Origin: Sitta carolinensis
Lineage: Eukaryota; Chordata; Aves; Passeriformes; Sittidae
NCBI GenBank assembly: GCA_032173965.1
Contig: CM063283.1
Location: forward strand, 80,602,743-80,666,742
Reading direction: 5' to 3'
Length of the DNA stretch: 64,000 bases
This document shows, one piece after another, positions 1 through 11,900 of this stretch (the stretch's first letter is position 1; each line of letters opens with the position of its first letter). A model generated the notes under the pieces. The model saw only the letters and a list, made by a program, of their open reading frames with translations, ran no database searches and had not been told where the DNA came from. A program made the position numbers and the translations under genes.

Positions 1-552
1 TACTGGGTTTTTTTCCCCAGTCCTCTGAAATTACATCTCGAAAGACAGAATATATCTGTAGAGAAGCTGCTTAAAACCCCAAACATTTGAAAATCCCCAG
101 AAGATGCATGAAATGAAAGAGCCATAAAAGTAACAGCTCAAGTTATTGCTGCTACTGCTTCTTATTTGCTAACATTTATTGCAACACAAAATGCTAGAAC
201 AGCAAACTGCAATTTTCCTCTTCACACTGAAGATATTGTTTCAAGTAGAAAGACTGTGGGTAGGACTTATTTCAGGTTTAAATGCCTAAAAAAGATACCT
301 GTAACAGAATATGGAGGGTCTCCTATTGCAGTTAGTGAAACGCAGGAAACAATTCAAAAACTAACCACCATGCGTCTTCTTCAGAGAGATAGGCTGAATT
401 ACTTTCTAGACTTCATTGACCTCATGGGGAACTTAAACTCCTTACAGCCAGCATATTCTAGCACTGCATCTCACACTTGGTGCATTTGGCTGAAAACCAA
501 ACCAAAGCAAATTGATATTAAACCCCAGTCAGTGCTAGAAATATAACCATTA
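1..552. other. AT-rich spacer, no gene seen
   Basis: No exon, RNA gene or known repeat is recognisable here. A 126-codon open frame runs on the plus strand at 166-546. Its product resembles no family I know, and one frame of this length is expected by chance in 64 kb of AT-rich DNA. Confidence 0.6.
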
Positions 553-568
553 TGGTCTGTCTATCTAT

Positions 569-634
<66 letters not shown>

Positions 635-759
635 GTCTGTCTGTCTGTCTGTCTGTCTGTTAGTCCATCCATCCATCCATCCATCCATCCATCCATCCAT
701 CCATCCATCCATCCATCCATCCATCCATCCATCCATCCATCCATCCATCCATCCATCTC
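553..759. repeat. compound tetranucleotide microsatellite (ATCT)n-(GTCT)n-(CCAT)n
   Basis: Three tetranucleotide tracts lie end to end. About 16 perfect ATCT units occupy 571-634, preceded by a slightly broken start at 556-570. Six to seven GTCT units follow at 635-660, and after a 4-base join 23 perfect CCAT units run from 665 to 756. Neighbouring motifs differ by one or two transitions (TCTA, TCTG, TCCA), which suggests that one tract seeded the next by substitution followed by slippage. Because the unit is four bases, all frames stay open through much of the tract, giving an artefactual repetitive reading frame (552-1052) that should not be called a gene. The long uninterrupted runs suggest that copy number is polymorphic. 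Confidence 0.98.
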
Positions 760-1992
760 CAATGTTTATGATGGAAATTATGCTTCACTATGGAATGACT
801 ACTAAACCCCGCAATTATAAAACCAGTATGTCACAAAGTAATTTAAAACATTTAACATATATCAGAAACGGAATAGCAAATACTTTGTGGTTTTGTCTGA
901 TTCAGAAAAGGAAAATGTCACTCATACTGAAAGATTTGATTCTCAGGAAATGCTTTTTACCCATCACTATTTTTTTTTTTTTTTCCTTTTACAGGACAAT
1001 TAATCCAGCAGCTTTGCAGACATACAGCTGCTCAGAGCACATACTGTCATGAACTCCTTCCCAAATGACTGCTCTTCGTATTTTATTCATCTTCATAAAA
1101 TTCATAGCAAGTCCTAGCAGCTCAGCAGGAGTCAAATAGGAGATGTCAGGACAACAGCTGGACACTCCCGCCTTGGCACGTCTGCGTATGACCTGCCATG
1201 GCCAGGCCTGCAGATCCTCCCAACAGCGCCTTGGGAGAAGACCAAGCCAGTGCAACTGCTGCAGAGAGGCAAACACTCTGTTGGAGGGTGTCTGTGCTGA
1301 GTAAATGTACAAAAAAGCATCCCAGAATACTAAATCAGGGCAACTAGTGTGCGATGGCTTTTCAGTCAAGGACTTCTTCAAGCACAAATTTGGCATCAGT
1401 TTTGACGGTATAAGGATAAGTAAAAAGATTGTCCTAAAAGCAGTACTTTTACTAGTGTAAATAAATAATAGGTAAAGCCAGTGTAACAGCGAAATGCTCA
1501 CCAGTATTGGGTAGGAGTTAATTCTTCACTATTGACCATTCAATTCTGTACTAATTACTAAATTGTGAATTACAAAGGGTTATGCTAAGTATACTTCTGT
1601 CAACAAAGAAAATTAACCTTAAGAAAAATGCAAATTTGTTTTGTACATATACCAATGGGACGCTCAGGCAAGTTAATCAAATTTTTATTATTTATGGGCA
1701 CACAAAAACTTTCCTATTTTAAAAATAATTCAGATATTCTAAAATTATAATACTACAAGGGTAAATAAGTTTCTTTTTTTCCTTAGCTTCTGCTTTTCAG
1801 CAACCAAAATATTTTTTTCTAAAACCTTTAATCTCAGCTCAGATATCTCCTTTATATCTCTTGACCACACTACACTTTGCCCAATTTAGAGCAGGTCTGT
1901 GATGAAAATGTGTGTGGGGTCAATGTACTTTTAATTTATGTTGGCTCTAAAACACATAGGAAAAATTTAACTGCTCCTCAAACTATTTACAT

Positions 1993-1994
<2 letters not shown>
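760..1994. other. spacer with a GC-richer pocket at 1050-1320
   Basis: No gene is identified. The stretch 1050-1320 is clearly richer in G and C than its surroundings and contains a long minus-strand open frame, listed separately. A T-run at 970-984 and AT-rich spacer make up the rest. Confidence 0.5.
989..1501 (-). other. 170-codon open frame of unknown status, probably not a gene
   Basis: An uninterrupted minus-strand frame of 170 codons starts with ATG at 1501 and ends at 989. The first part is hydrophobic and the middle is rich in Trp, Cys and Arg. I recognise no domain, signal or homologous family. By my rough estimate from base composition, a frame this long has only a few per cent chance of arising in 64 kb of 37% GC sequence, but the local GC rise makes it likelier. 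No promoter, matching splice sites or poly(A) signal argues for expression. A decayed retrocopy or unknown repeat is an alternative. Confidence 0.12.

Positions 1995-2023
<29 letters not shown>
1995..2023. repeat. poly-T tract, 29 bases
   Basis: A pure run of 29 T. Read on the minus strand it is poly-A, but no retrocopied sequence is recognisable next to it, so it is best treated as a simple homopolymer. Confidence 0.95.
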
Positions 2024-2026
<3 letters not shown>

Positions 2027-4561
2027 TATTTTACAAGTACATATATTTCTTTTGCAAGCTTTTGTTTTGCAGCTTCTGCAGGTTGTGAGGCTTCCTTTTT
2101 GTTGTGTTCTCTCCAACAATTTGGCAAGTATCAGAGACTAATTGCATCTTGGAGTTTCCTATTTAATTTTTCACTGTTTGGAAAGAGAACTATACATTTA
2201 GCTCAGAGTAGCTGCCTAAATTTTTAAGATCTGAAACAAGATTAATCTGTGAGATGGTTCCATCCTTGGATATGACAATAGCTGGAGGGCAGAGGATAGG
2301 AGCAAGGGAGTGATGCTTTTAACTTAACACACCCACAAGTGTAACCTACAGCCGTGTCTGTGTCCTTTTTCTTCCTACAGTGGATACTTTTCACTGTACT
2401 GCTGAGCCCACCCCCTTATTTCACCACTCAGTATGACAGGACTATTGTGCCTGCATGCTTGTGGCACTCAGACAAGTTTCAAAAAGAAAGTGACTGGCTG
2501 AGCCTGGATTGCACTGACAAGTTCCTATCAGCTTGACTTTGTCCCCTCTTTTACAATATCTCCTTTCAGAGACAACTGTCATCTGGTATGCATACATCCA
2601 AAGCTCAAGGTTTCTCTGTCTCTGACCTCCAGCTAAAACTGGGGTGCATCTATATGTGGCTGTGGCAGCCTTCCAGTCTTTCAGCAAAACTGATTGTGTG
2701 GTTCATGCTATTTAAGTCACCTGTACATTTTCAGGCTTACTCAGCTGCACTGTCCTTTATAGCAGCTACTTTTTATATGTTGCCTCAGGTTTCATATTAG
2801 TAAATTATTACCCTTTTACTTTCCTTTACAGAATTTCAAAAGACATCTTATCATGACAAATCTGAGCCTAAAGATATTTCAAAGAATTATTCTCAGAAGA
2901 AAAAAAAAACAGCAAAAAACAAACACAGAACTGAGTTTGTATTAAAAATGCAGCAATGGGAAAATTAGCATAAGACATAACTTCTGAAGAAGTGGAAATA
3001 AAACAGAATAATGCACACTGATCAATGACACTAATGAGGCTGGCAAAATCCCAATTATACCATTTTATCTGTGGGCACAGTCTCTGCTTATGACTTATAA
3101 CATTGATCAGGTAGTAAAACAGATGTGTTTTGTTAATCTCTAAGAGTCAAGGTCAGAGTTACTTAGCTGAATCCTAGGAGAAAAAAATTGGCCAATTCCA
3201 TGACAACCATTATTTATTCCTACTGTGCCTTACATTTAAAAGTCTTACAAAATAATTTACCATTGAACAATATTTTACAGAGGTGAGATTCACAATAATT
3301 GTTTGTAACATAATAATCATGGCTGAAATAGATATTTGAATATGATTACAGACTTCTCCTTTTATTTTTGACAATATGACCCAGAAAGGTTCACACAATA
3401 TTAGGTCCTTATTGTACCAGCAGAGGGATGCAATGAAGATAAACACTGAACATGACTGGACTTGACAGAAAAGCACCATAAATCTTAAATCTGCAAATCA
3501 AATATCATCAGGATTATCAGTGACAGGTCTGGATAATACTGTGCTGTATACTGTGAAAGTACTAAACTTTAATAAATTTAATAAGCATTTAGGACTGCAT
3601 TATCTTTCTGGGGGTGGTTGTTTTGTTTTTTTTTTTCACTCTACTGGCCATTAATAATATAATGTATTAATAAATAAATGGATTAATAAATAATATATTT
3701 AAAACTTTAAACCAAAATTCTTTATGTTAAACAAAAAGGAAACATTTTCAGAACAAGTCTCTAAATCAGATTAGATTTTGAAAAGGCTTTTGTAAATGCA
3801 ATTTATTTGCCTAGGAACAATTAGCTTGGCAATCACATCTGGTTTTCTACCACACTGGTTAACATTAATATGAAAGGATCAAAAAGATCTTTGATTTTCA
3901 GAACCTCCCCATCAAAATTTCAATTAAAAAAAGGTCAGTTCTACAGGTGGCTGAAAAACAAGAAAGAAAGGAGCAGCAAAAGGATAACTTCTGAAATATT
4001 TCTATCAACTTTATTTTGTAGCAGCAACCACACTGTATTTAACTTACTGCTGGGCTGACTGAATCAATAAAACAAAATATATTCTTTAATTTCACACAAT
4101 GAAAGATAATTTTGCAAAATATCTCAAGTATTTTGATATCTATTAAAATTTTACATGGTGTGATTTTGGCCAAGGGTCAATTAACTTAGCATGACAAACA
4201 AGGCTATTTCACTGTGAAGAAGCCATTTTCACAGACTTCTCCGGGACAAAACCCAGTTTGAAAATTTCTTGAAGGTAAATCATGAGACCTTCATCACTCA
4301 TTTGGATCCTCTGAGCTCTCCCTATTGCTACCTTAGGCTACAGAGTCATTCGTTTGCTTTAATTTGTCACAGCTGCACAGACTTCCTTAAAATGGTATGA
4401 TGCATTTTTACAAACAGATGAAAAAAGAGAACACAAAGTGCAGATTTAAAATCCAGAAGCTGCATGAATTGATAGATGGCAACACCTGATTCTCAGAGAT
4501 ATTCACCATCCTCGGCTCTTTCACTGGCAGTAGCCTACATGCTAAGTTGAATGAAGTTACC
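2024..4561. other. AT-rich spacer, nothing recognised
   Basis: No exon or known repeat is evident. Open frames are short (up to 95 codons) and unlike any family I know. A T-rich run sits near 3624-3637 and TAAT-rich sequence at 3640-3710. Confidence 0.6.
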
Positions 4562-4655
4562 TGATTTAGTGGTGGACCTGAAATTATTAAGTAACTGGTT
4601 CTATTTGATGATCTTTTCCAACCTTAATGATTCAATGAGTCTACAATTCTATGAA
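4562..4655 (+). mobile_element. CR1 LINE, extreme 3' end
   Basis: This matches the 3' untranslated end of avian CR1 retrotransposons. A GATTTAGTGGTGGAC block is followed by a TTTGATGATCTTTTCCAACC block and then degenerate copies of the ATTCTATG octamer that ends CR1. Only the last hundred or so bases are present, the usual result of strong 5' truncation during target-primed reverse transcription. Substitutions and a small deletion indicate an old copy. It carries no coding sequence. Confidence 0.85.
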
Positions 4656-7600
4656 CTGGCTGAAAACCTCCTATTAACAGAAAGGAGAAGACAGTTTCAG
4701 GCTACCAAAAGCCGCATAACGAACCTTCAGTGCAAATTCTACCCTCTGTTGATGTTCAGATTCCCTAAGTACCTAAGATGCTCATACATCTTTGAAATCA
4801 ATGATCTGTTGATGGCTGAAATATGCTTTAGAAATTGAGCAAGTTGCACAGGTTTCTGCTGCACAAATTAATTGGGAGCTGTAGTGAAGGAAGGCTGAAT
4901 CTACCTCTGGGAGAGTCATCTTCAATTGCTTCAGGGTCAAGAAAATGACAGCACATCACCTGGCTTTCTGCATCCATAAAGTGGTCTTCTCTGCAAAAGT
5001 AGCAATGCTTGCTAGCTTTTAAATTAGCCCATTATGAATATGAGGCTTTGAATGGCATTACAACTTGGGAGTAACAAAGGCATGAAACCACCATATGAGT
5101 TAGTCCAAGCTGTAGAGCAAGCAAGAGGAGGTATCTGAGGCACAATTTTTTATGTGCTTTGCCTCTCAAGGTACTGCCTCAGTTCTGCTAACACACACCA
5201 TTTCAATAGCTTTCCACATCTGTAGCAGTGGCAGCACGGGGACTTGGACTGATTGACATCTCAAACTGACATATGGTCTTGGTTAAAGTCACTAAAATGC
5301 TACAACATATTCCATACACAGAACCACATATTCAGGTCCACGTTCTCAGACAAAACATCTGATGACATGGAATATTTTGAAGAATGATTCAAGCCTTTCT
5401 GTTTTAAAGAGCAATGTTATGAAGAAGAGAATTCAAAGATTCATGTTGTGATAGTTAATATAAATATGTAGAAAGTAATTAGAAATCAACACTTGGCATG
5501 ATAGGCACTAATGGACATCTATGGAAACAAAAAATTCCTCCAAAATAATATCAGAGGAATAAGACGCAAAAAGCCAGGCAATTTCTGTTTTTAGCACAAT
5601 AATAAATACCCTCCAGAAGTAAACTCTTATATTAACAAAAAAGAAACAGTAAGAGAAAAACAAATCACTACATCTGCACCCTCATTTTGCAAATATTAAC
5701 AAATTCCTTTTAAGAACAGAAGACAGCACTTCCAGGAATTTGGTCAACACTCAAATAAAATTATTGACAAAAACAGGACCTCAGAGGGCACAGGTACATA
5801 GTTGCCATGATATTTTATTTTTAAAAATCATTGGTTGCATGCAAATAAATTATATTGGTTTTGCTTTAGGATCAGAAGATTTCTAGACCCCTTATTATGC
5901 AATAAATTATGCAATAAATTTATAATATGGAAAACAAAAATGTCGTTCTTATTAAGTTTAACTTTTATCCAAGTCTGGCTTCTGAAATGCAGAAAAAGAT
6001 GTTCTCAGCCTAAAATCAGCTTAAAAACCCAGACTAGACTACACAAGATTTAATGTTTCTTCTGCATGAAATATGTCCAGAAATTAAAAAAATAATATAG
6101 CCAGAATAAGTTGTTTATAGCTTTTGATTTACTTTAATATTTAGGAGAAAAAAACCTACCTTGAATCTTATGGATCATTTTTAATTTATCTTGTGTCTGA
6201 ATTTAACATCCTAAATGTAAGTTTTCTGAATACAAGTTAACAGTTCCAAGAGTTGGCACTTGTTCCATAGTTCTGCTTAAGGAAAAGGGTGTAGATGGAA
6301 AAAGATGAAAAAGAGAATAGGAACAAAGGTCACAGACATCAGAATATTTAATAATTTATAAGGAAAATAAGCATTAATCTTTTGTTCCAAAGCAACTTAG
6401 GGATTTGAGGCTAGAACATTGTTTACCCTACCAAAATAAGGCCATCTCCTTCAGTGGGCATGTAGGACAGCTTTCCACTCAGTGCTTAGGCAAAAAAAAC
6501 AAAAAACAAACAAACAAAAAGAAACCCGTCCTTTTGTCAATATAATTCTACAGGAAAAATGCTTCCCTGGGTAAAAGTATTTATATGAAGCAAAACAGGG
6601 TGGGAAAGAAGACAGACTACATTGACAACAACTCAGAAGCATAAGAAATTCAGCAGAAAGCTGAGGTATGAAGAGTGCATTTACATCACGCTTCCAGAAG
6701 CACAGCTATCTATATACCCCTCTGGATTATTCCTAGCTAAAACTGTCAGCTAGATTCCAACCCACCATTCTTCTTACATGTTCAGCAAATACTCACCTTC
6801 TACTGTTTGACATTGAGATCAACTATTCTGTACTTTCATGAGCTCTTTATAGTCTTTGCTGATATTCATACTTCAAGAGAAACGCAATGGGTAAGACAGG
6901 CAATTATGCAGCGTTCTGAGCAGCAAGCCTGGGAACTTCCAAACTACATATTCCGTCTTGGTGTTTGAAGAACCAAAAAGAAAATTATGTGGCATTCATA
7001 CAGACCTTTCCATTTTTGAGCTTTATGAATTTTAACATTCCTGTAGGGATTCATTTGGACACAACAACTCAACAACTGAGTAGAAACTGACGTTCTTTGA
7101 GAAAAAGTAAATATTATCCATAATCTATAAACAAAGAATACCTAGAAGACTAAGAAGAGCATTTAAACTAAAATACCTGGAGCTTTTCTCTCTTAAAATC
7201 CTTCCTTAGAAGCTAGACACATAGTTTTATTACCAAGCATGTCAAATTCCAACTAATCTCATTGATTTCATACCATCCAACAGGGTCAAGCAGCTATGCC
7301 TGGGTCTGACATCACTGTCAATTGAAATGGCCCTCAGGAGATATCAGCTGTTCGTTTTCTTTGTCATGGACCTGACAATTAGATGAGTTGCTACAACAGC
7401 AAAAGTCATCTCTCCAATTGGCTTGGACCACTGCTCAGAGTTAGAAAAGTAAACACTTTGGAAAGAATGATTCTTTTTTTGGAATAATGAAATGTATAAA
7501 TTTTTTTAAATCCTCACTTCCATCTTCTCTCCATAAGTCTCTAAATCTTGCCACATTTTTTTATAGGACCTTGCCAGATCCTTTCTTTCTTACCTTATTC

Positions 7601-8914
7601 TGTTTTTGTTTACCAATACCATTTTTTCTTGCTTCAGCAATTCGTACATAGCACTTATCAACAACAAACCAAAATAATTACTTCTCTTAAATTTTATTGC
7701 AACTGTGTCTCTCATCTGTCTACAACCCTGGTTCAGCTTCTGATATCTTTCCATATTAAGTACCAGATGTTCATTATGGCCCCAACACCAGGAGGGAACC
7801 TGGCAAAGATACAGTGGGGCTGACAGATAAGCAAGGTGTAAAAAGTATCCTCACTGATAAGGTCAAAGGAAAAAATAAATTGCCTTTTTGCATCAGTTCT
7901 GGCTGCAAAACAGCTTAGGAAGCTTCTAATTTTAACCTAAAGGGGCAGGCTGAGAAAAACTTGCTCAGCTGGAATATTTTGCTCTATTCAAATATCTATC
8001 GAAGATATTTTGGAAGGACTCAGAAAAAAGAACAGTAAGAAATCCACCACAAGCTGAATTAATCACTCAGTTTTTCTAGGAATTAAATTAGTACTGAAGT
8101 ATCGTTCAAATCAGCCTTAGTATCAGAGGACAACAGTTAATAAAAATAATAATGACAATTTCTGAAGTGCTCCATTATACCTGATTTCTAGCCAATAAAT
8201 AGTTTAACACAGCCAGTAGACACATAGTAACTATGGTGAAGTTTTGGGGTTTTTTAAATGGCATTTGTTTTAATTAGAATTTACAAAGTTATTATAGGGC
8301 ATTTTAATAAACTCAGTGAGCATGGAATGTGAGTGAAATGGATGAAATATAATGGGGAAACAGGAGCTTTTGGAAATGTCTTTCAACTAAAGCCAAGAGA
8401 AGCTTCAGAGACCAAGAAAATATGATTGGTATGCACCATTTTAAAATTACAGTAATCAAGAATTAGGCTGACACCAAGGACTTAGTGAAGGAAACCCTGT
8501 TTTAAGGGGCTGAATTTAACGTTTCATTTTAGTGACTGATAAAAAATATGTGAAAATACAGGAAGAAAAACAATTCTTACCATATTTGCATGCTGCATTA
8601 AAGTATCTGTTGCCAAAGAAAAAAAGATGCTGCAAATATTGTTGATGGTCTCTGAACACATAGTGGTTTCCATTAGTGATCATAAAGACAAGGAGAATGA
8701 TCAGAATTTATAAGAATGAAATGCAGAAATTCATCTGGATATGTTTGCATTGAAATCTTAAGATATAGGAATCTATTATAAAGTAAAAAAAAATATATAG
8801 AAAAGAGGAATAAGGAAAGGTTTGTTTGGTTGGCTTTTTTTTCTCATGCAAGGCTTACTGGACATTTGACAAAACATAAGCTTTAAAAGCAAACATTAAG
8901 GACAAATTTTTCTT
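4656..8914. other. AT-rich spacer, nothing recognised
   Basis: No exon, RNA gene or transposon is recognised. Open frames are all under 95 codons. A CAAA-rich low-complexity stretch lies at 6489-6523. Near 5888-5920 a short direct repeat of ATTATGCAATAAA occurs. Confidence 0.6.
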
Positions 8915-8985
8915 CTGACAAGTAATCCAATTATGAAACTCATTGCCGCAGGATGTGAGAGAAGTCAATGTGTATACAGTATCAA
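8915..8985 (+). mobile_element. possible ancient CR1/L3-type LINE scrap
   Basis: A short block containing GAAACTCATTGCCGCAGGATGTGAGAGAAG resembles a conserved piece near the end of the second reading frame of older amniote CR1/L3 elements, where a 'no left-over, Trp-Asn-Ser-Leu-Pro' type coding segment is typical. The match is from memory and short, and the flanks do not extend it convincingly. If real, it is a much older insertion than the other CR1 copies in the window. Confidence 0.35.
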
Positions 8986-11900
8986 GAAGTCTTCATCCAT
9001 CAAAAAGTATTTAATTCCAGAATTTCAAAACTTCAGGAATATTTACATCATAGTTGCTGCTCCTTTTTCATCTTTTCTTATGCTCTAACAATTTTTTTAA
9101 GCTCTTTCAGTATCTACATCTGCTCTTCTGCAATATTATGCTCTAAACTCCTAGCTGTACAGTGAGATTTGTCTCTTTCTCCCACACATGATTTGATGCT
9201 GCAAAGCTACTGTTTGGTTACTGATCCTCTGTGTATCACACAGCCCACTACAATTCTCATCCTTCAGCTCCTGTCCTTACAAACCCCTTCCTTCTGTTAG
9301 CCTACTAACATTAATTTATGCTTATAGTTTCTGCTCCCATTTAATTTCCTCGAACTAAGTTCCCTTGCCTTTTAGTCCTTTGTTATTCTACCCGTCCTTC
9401 CAATGACCCTTGTTACTCTTGGCTACCTGATGTATTTTCTCTATTTAAATTACTGTCTTTGTAGACTTTCTTTTCACTTACTATCCTGGAAATCTAACTG
9501 CCCACTGATTCGGCTGCCCGTATGGTGCATGCTGTTGAAAATGTTAATAATTAACATTGTATGTTATCAAGTAGGTCAAATTTCCAGTCCCCAGACAAAT
9601 TTCAGAACTACAGTGGAGCTACATCTGTGATCTCCATTTTACTACCCATGCTGTAGCCCATACTTTACATAAAATACTATATACAGTCTCACAAAAGATT
9701 TCCCAAATAAATATGAAAGCGATCTTTTATTCGGTTTGATTACAGGGCATAGGAAGTGGTACCACAGTTCCTGCTTGCAGGGCATTATTTCAGATAATTC
9801 AGTGATCCTATTGCAGAAGTACCTGTAGGTCTGTGACACGTATTAAGTGTTAGGAAGCAGAGCAGTAGTCGGTTTATCAGTTCTCACTCACCAATAAAAA
9901 CTGCTTAAATCAACCTGCAAGAGGCAAAAAGGATAAGCCAGTCACACAGAGCAGTGAGAATGATGACCAGTGTGAGAAAAGAGACAGCAGAAAGGAAGAG
10001 ATGTAACCTGCAAATCTGACTGGTGAAAGCTCTCAAAAGAGCAATCATAACGTGATTTTCCAATTTCCAGAGGCATAAATAGGCAGATTACAGTAAAAGG
10101 AAAAATCAAGTGGAATGTTCTTAAGCAACTGAGTGTTGTATTATACAAGAATGTCTACAAAAACCAGAAAGACAAGCTTTGCCTGACCATATATGCATTT
10201 AGACCTCACAATACAATGTTCCTTAATTTATTGACATACTTAATAAAATCAGTATGAATCTTGTGCTCATGTCCCACATTTTGAAATCTTTAATAAACAC
10301 TTTGGATCATTTTTGAAATTATTGAGGGCACTTCTGGAAGTAATGTTCCTTGAAATTAGATGAATGATTCTACAAACAATTACACAGTTACCAGAAACTG
10401 TTATCAAACTGTTATTACCTCTAGTTTGGTGCTAAAAGCAAAGTGGTGGATTCTTTTGATATACACATCTACATGCACCAAAACATCTCTCTGTCATATT
10501 AAACAATAGCAAAAAATTTACAGAACTGTAGGTAACAAAATAAGAGAAAAGCTGTGTATGTTATGAAAAACCTAGCATTAGCTATTCCTACCATTGCTGA
10601 AATGTAGGAATGTGAAATCACGGCAAGCAGGTTCAGCTACTCCTGGGCCAACAAATTGCAACTGTTCTATTAGATTAAAAAGTGCAGGGTCTCTAATATT
10701 GGAACTAAGGAGCAAGCAGAGCTTGTGTCCCAATAGTTAAACATTTTGTACCCCAAAGCAGGTGGTCTTGTCTGTGCACATATTAGAAACATGTCCTGAT
10801 CAGAATATCTTTGAAGTGAGCATGGACACTATGGAAATGTGTTGATACAGCCAAGAGCTCTCTTAGGGAGTGTGTTATGAAACTCTGAGGAGAACTGTTA
10901 AGGATGAACGTGTGACAGTGCTCAAAGCCACAGTCCTGGCTCTGCTGAATTTACTGATGCTGTTGTAACTAGAGGAAATACCTTGTCCTGATTTCCATGC
11001 TTAATCTTTCACAAATTTTCATCCTGGATGCTTCAAGAAGATCAAGCTATTTGATTAATTTTTCTTGTTGTATGCAAGTGCAGATACTCTTTTCCAGAAC
11101 AAGAGGACTCAAAATTTTACTCACAGCATTCATTTCCCTAATTCTTCAGCAGCCTACTTGGATTCCACCACTACACCCAAGTGACATGTTACTAGCAGGA
11201 CACACACACTGCCAGCTGATGCAGTGGGAATTCAAGCTTCCTGAGGTATGTCTTGTTTCTGATCTCTCCTCTTCTTCCCCTTAAACCAGTCCCTGTGCTA
11301 TCTGCAAGAAGAAATTCAACACTTTGTTTCCTGCATATTTGTCCTGGTAAGCATATAGCCCTGAGGCAAAACACAGGTAGGAATTCTGAAAATTGCTCCC
11401 CCCTCTAAGATTTTAAAATGAGTTGGCTGCACTTAGTATTCATTCAATTCTGGCAATTAGTTAGTAATTTAATTATGTCTGTCAGTGGAATTTCTAGGAG
11501 AAGTATTATTTTATGAAGACCACACACCTTTGTGAGATGAAATTATACAGAAATTATACTGGACTTAACGTTAACAGTTTAAAATACTTCTCAGTAAAAC
11601 TTGTTTTGTTTCACTAAAAGCTGGCTTTACCATTAATGTAAATTAAGATGTTTTGTATCAACAGTTTTACATAACTTGTTTCTTCATATAATTCCAAGAA
11701 AGACATTGAATTACAGCAGGCACGTAGTTTCCCACTATAGATACATGCAGGCTTTAATGGACACTGGAAGACTTCTTCCTTCTTTATTAATTTCTATTTA
11801 ATTGCAAACACTTCGTGTTCAGTCTTAATCCTAGCTGAAAGAACTATGTCTGAATTGTCAATTAAGTTTCAACTATTTTAGCCAAATTTAGCCTAGTTTT

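Noticed and set aside
553..756. Regular repeats as a CRISPR array
   Set aside because: There are no spacers; it is a pure tetranucleotide microsatellite in a vertebrate genome.
552..1052. 166-codon open frame made of repeated Leu-Ser-Ile-Tyr and His-Pro-Ser-Ile units
   Set aside because: It is a translation of the tetranucleotide microsatellite; repeats of four bases without stops keep frames open artificially.
1995..2023. Poly-T as the tail of a minus-strand processed pseudogene
   Set aside because: No cDNA-like body or target duplication is recognisable beside it; the same applies to 31050-31082 and 48582-48603.
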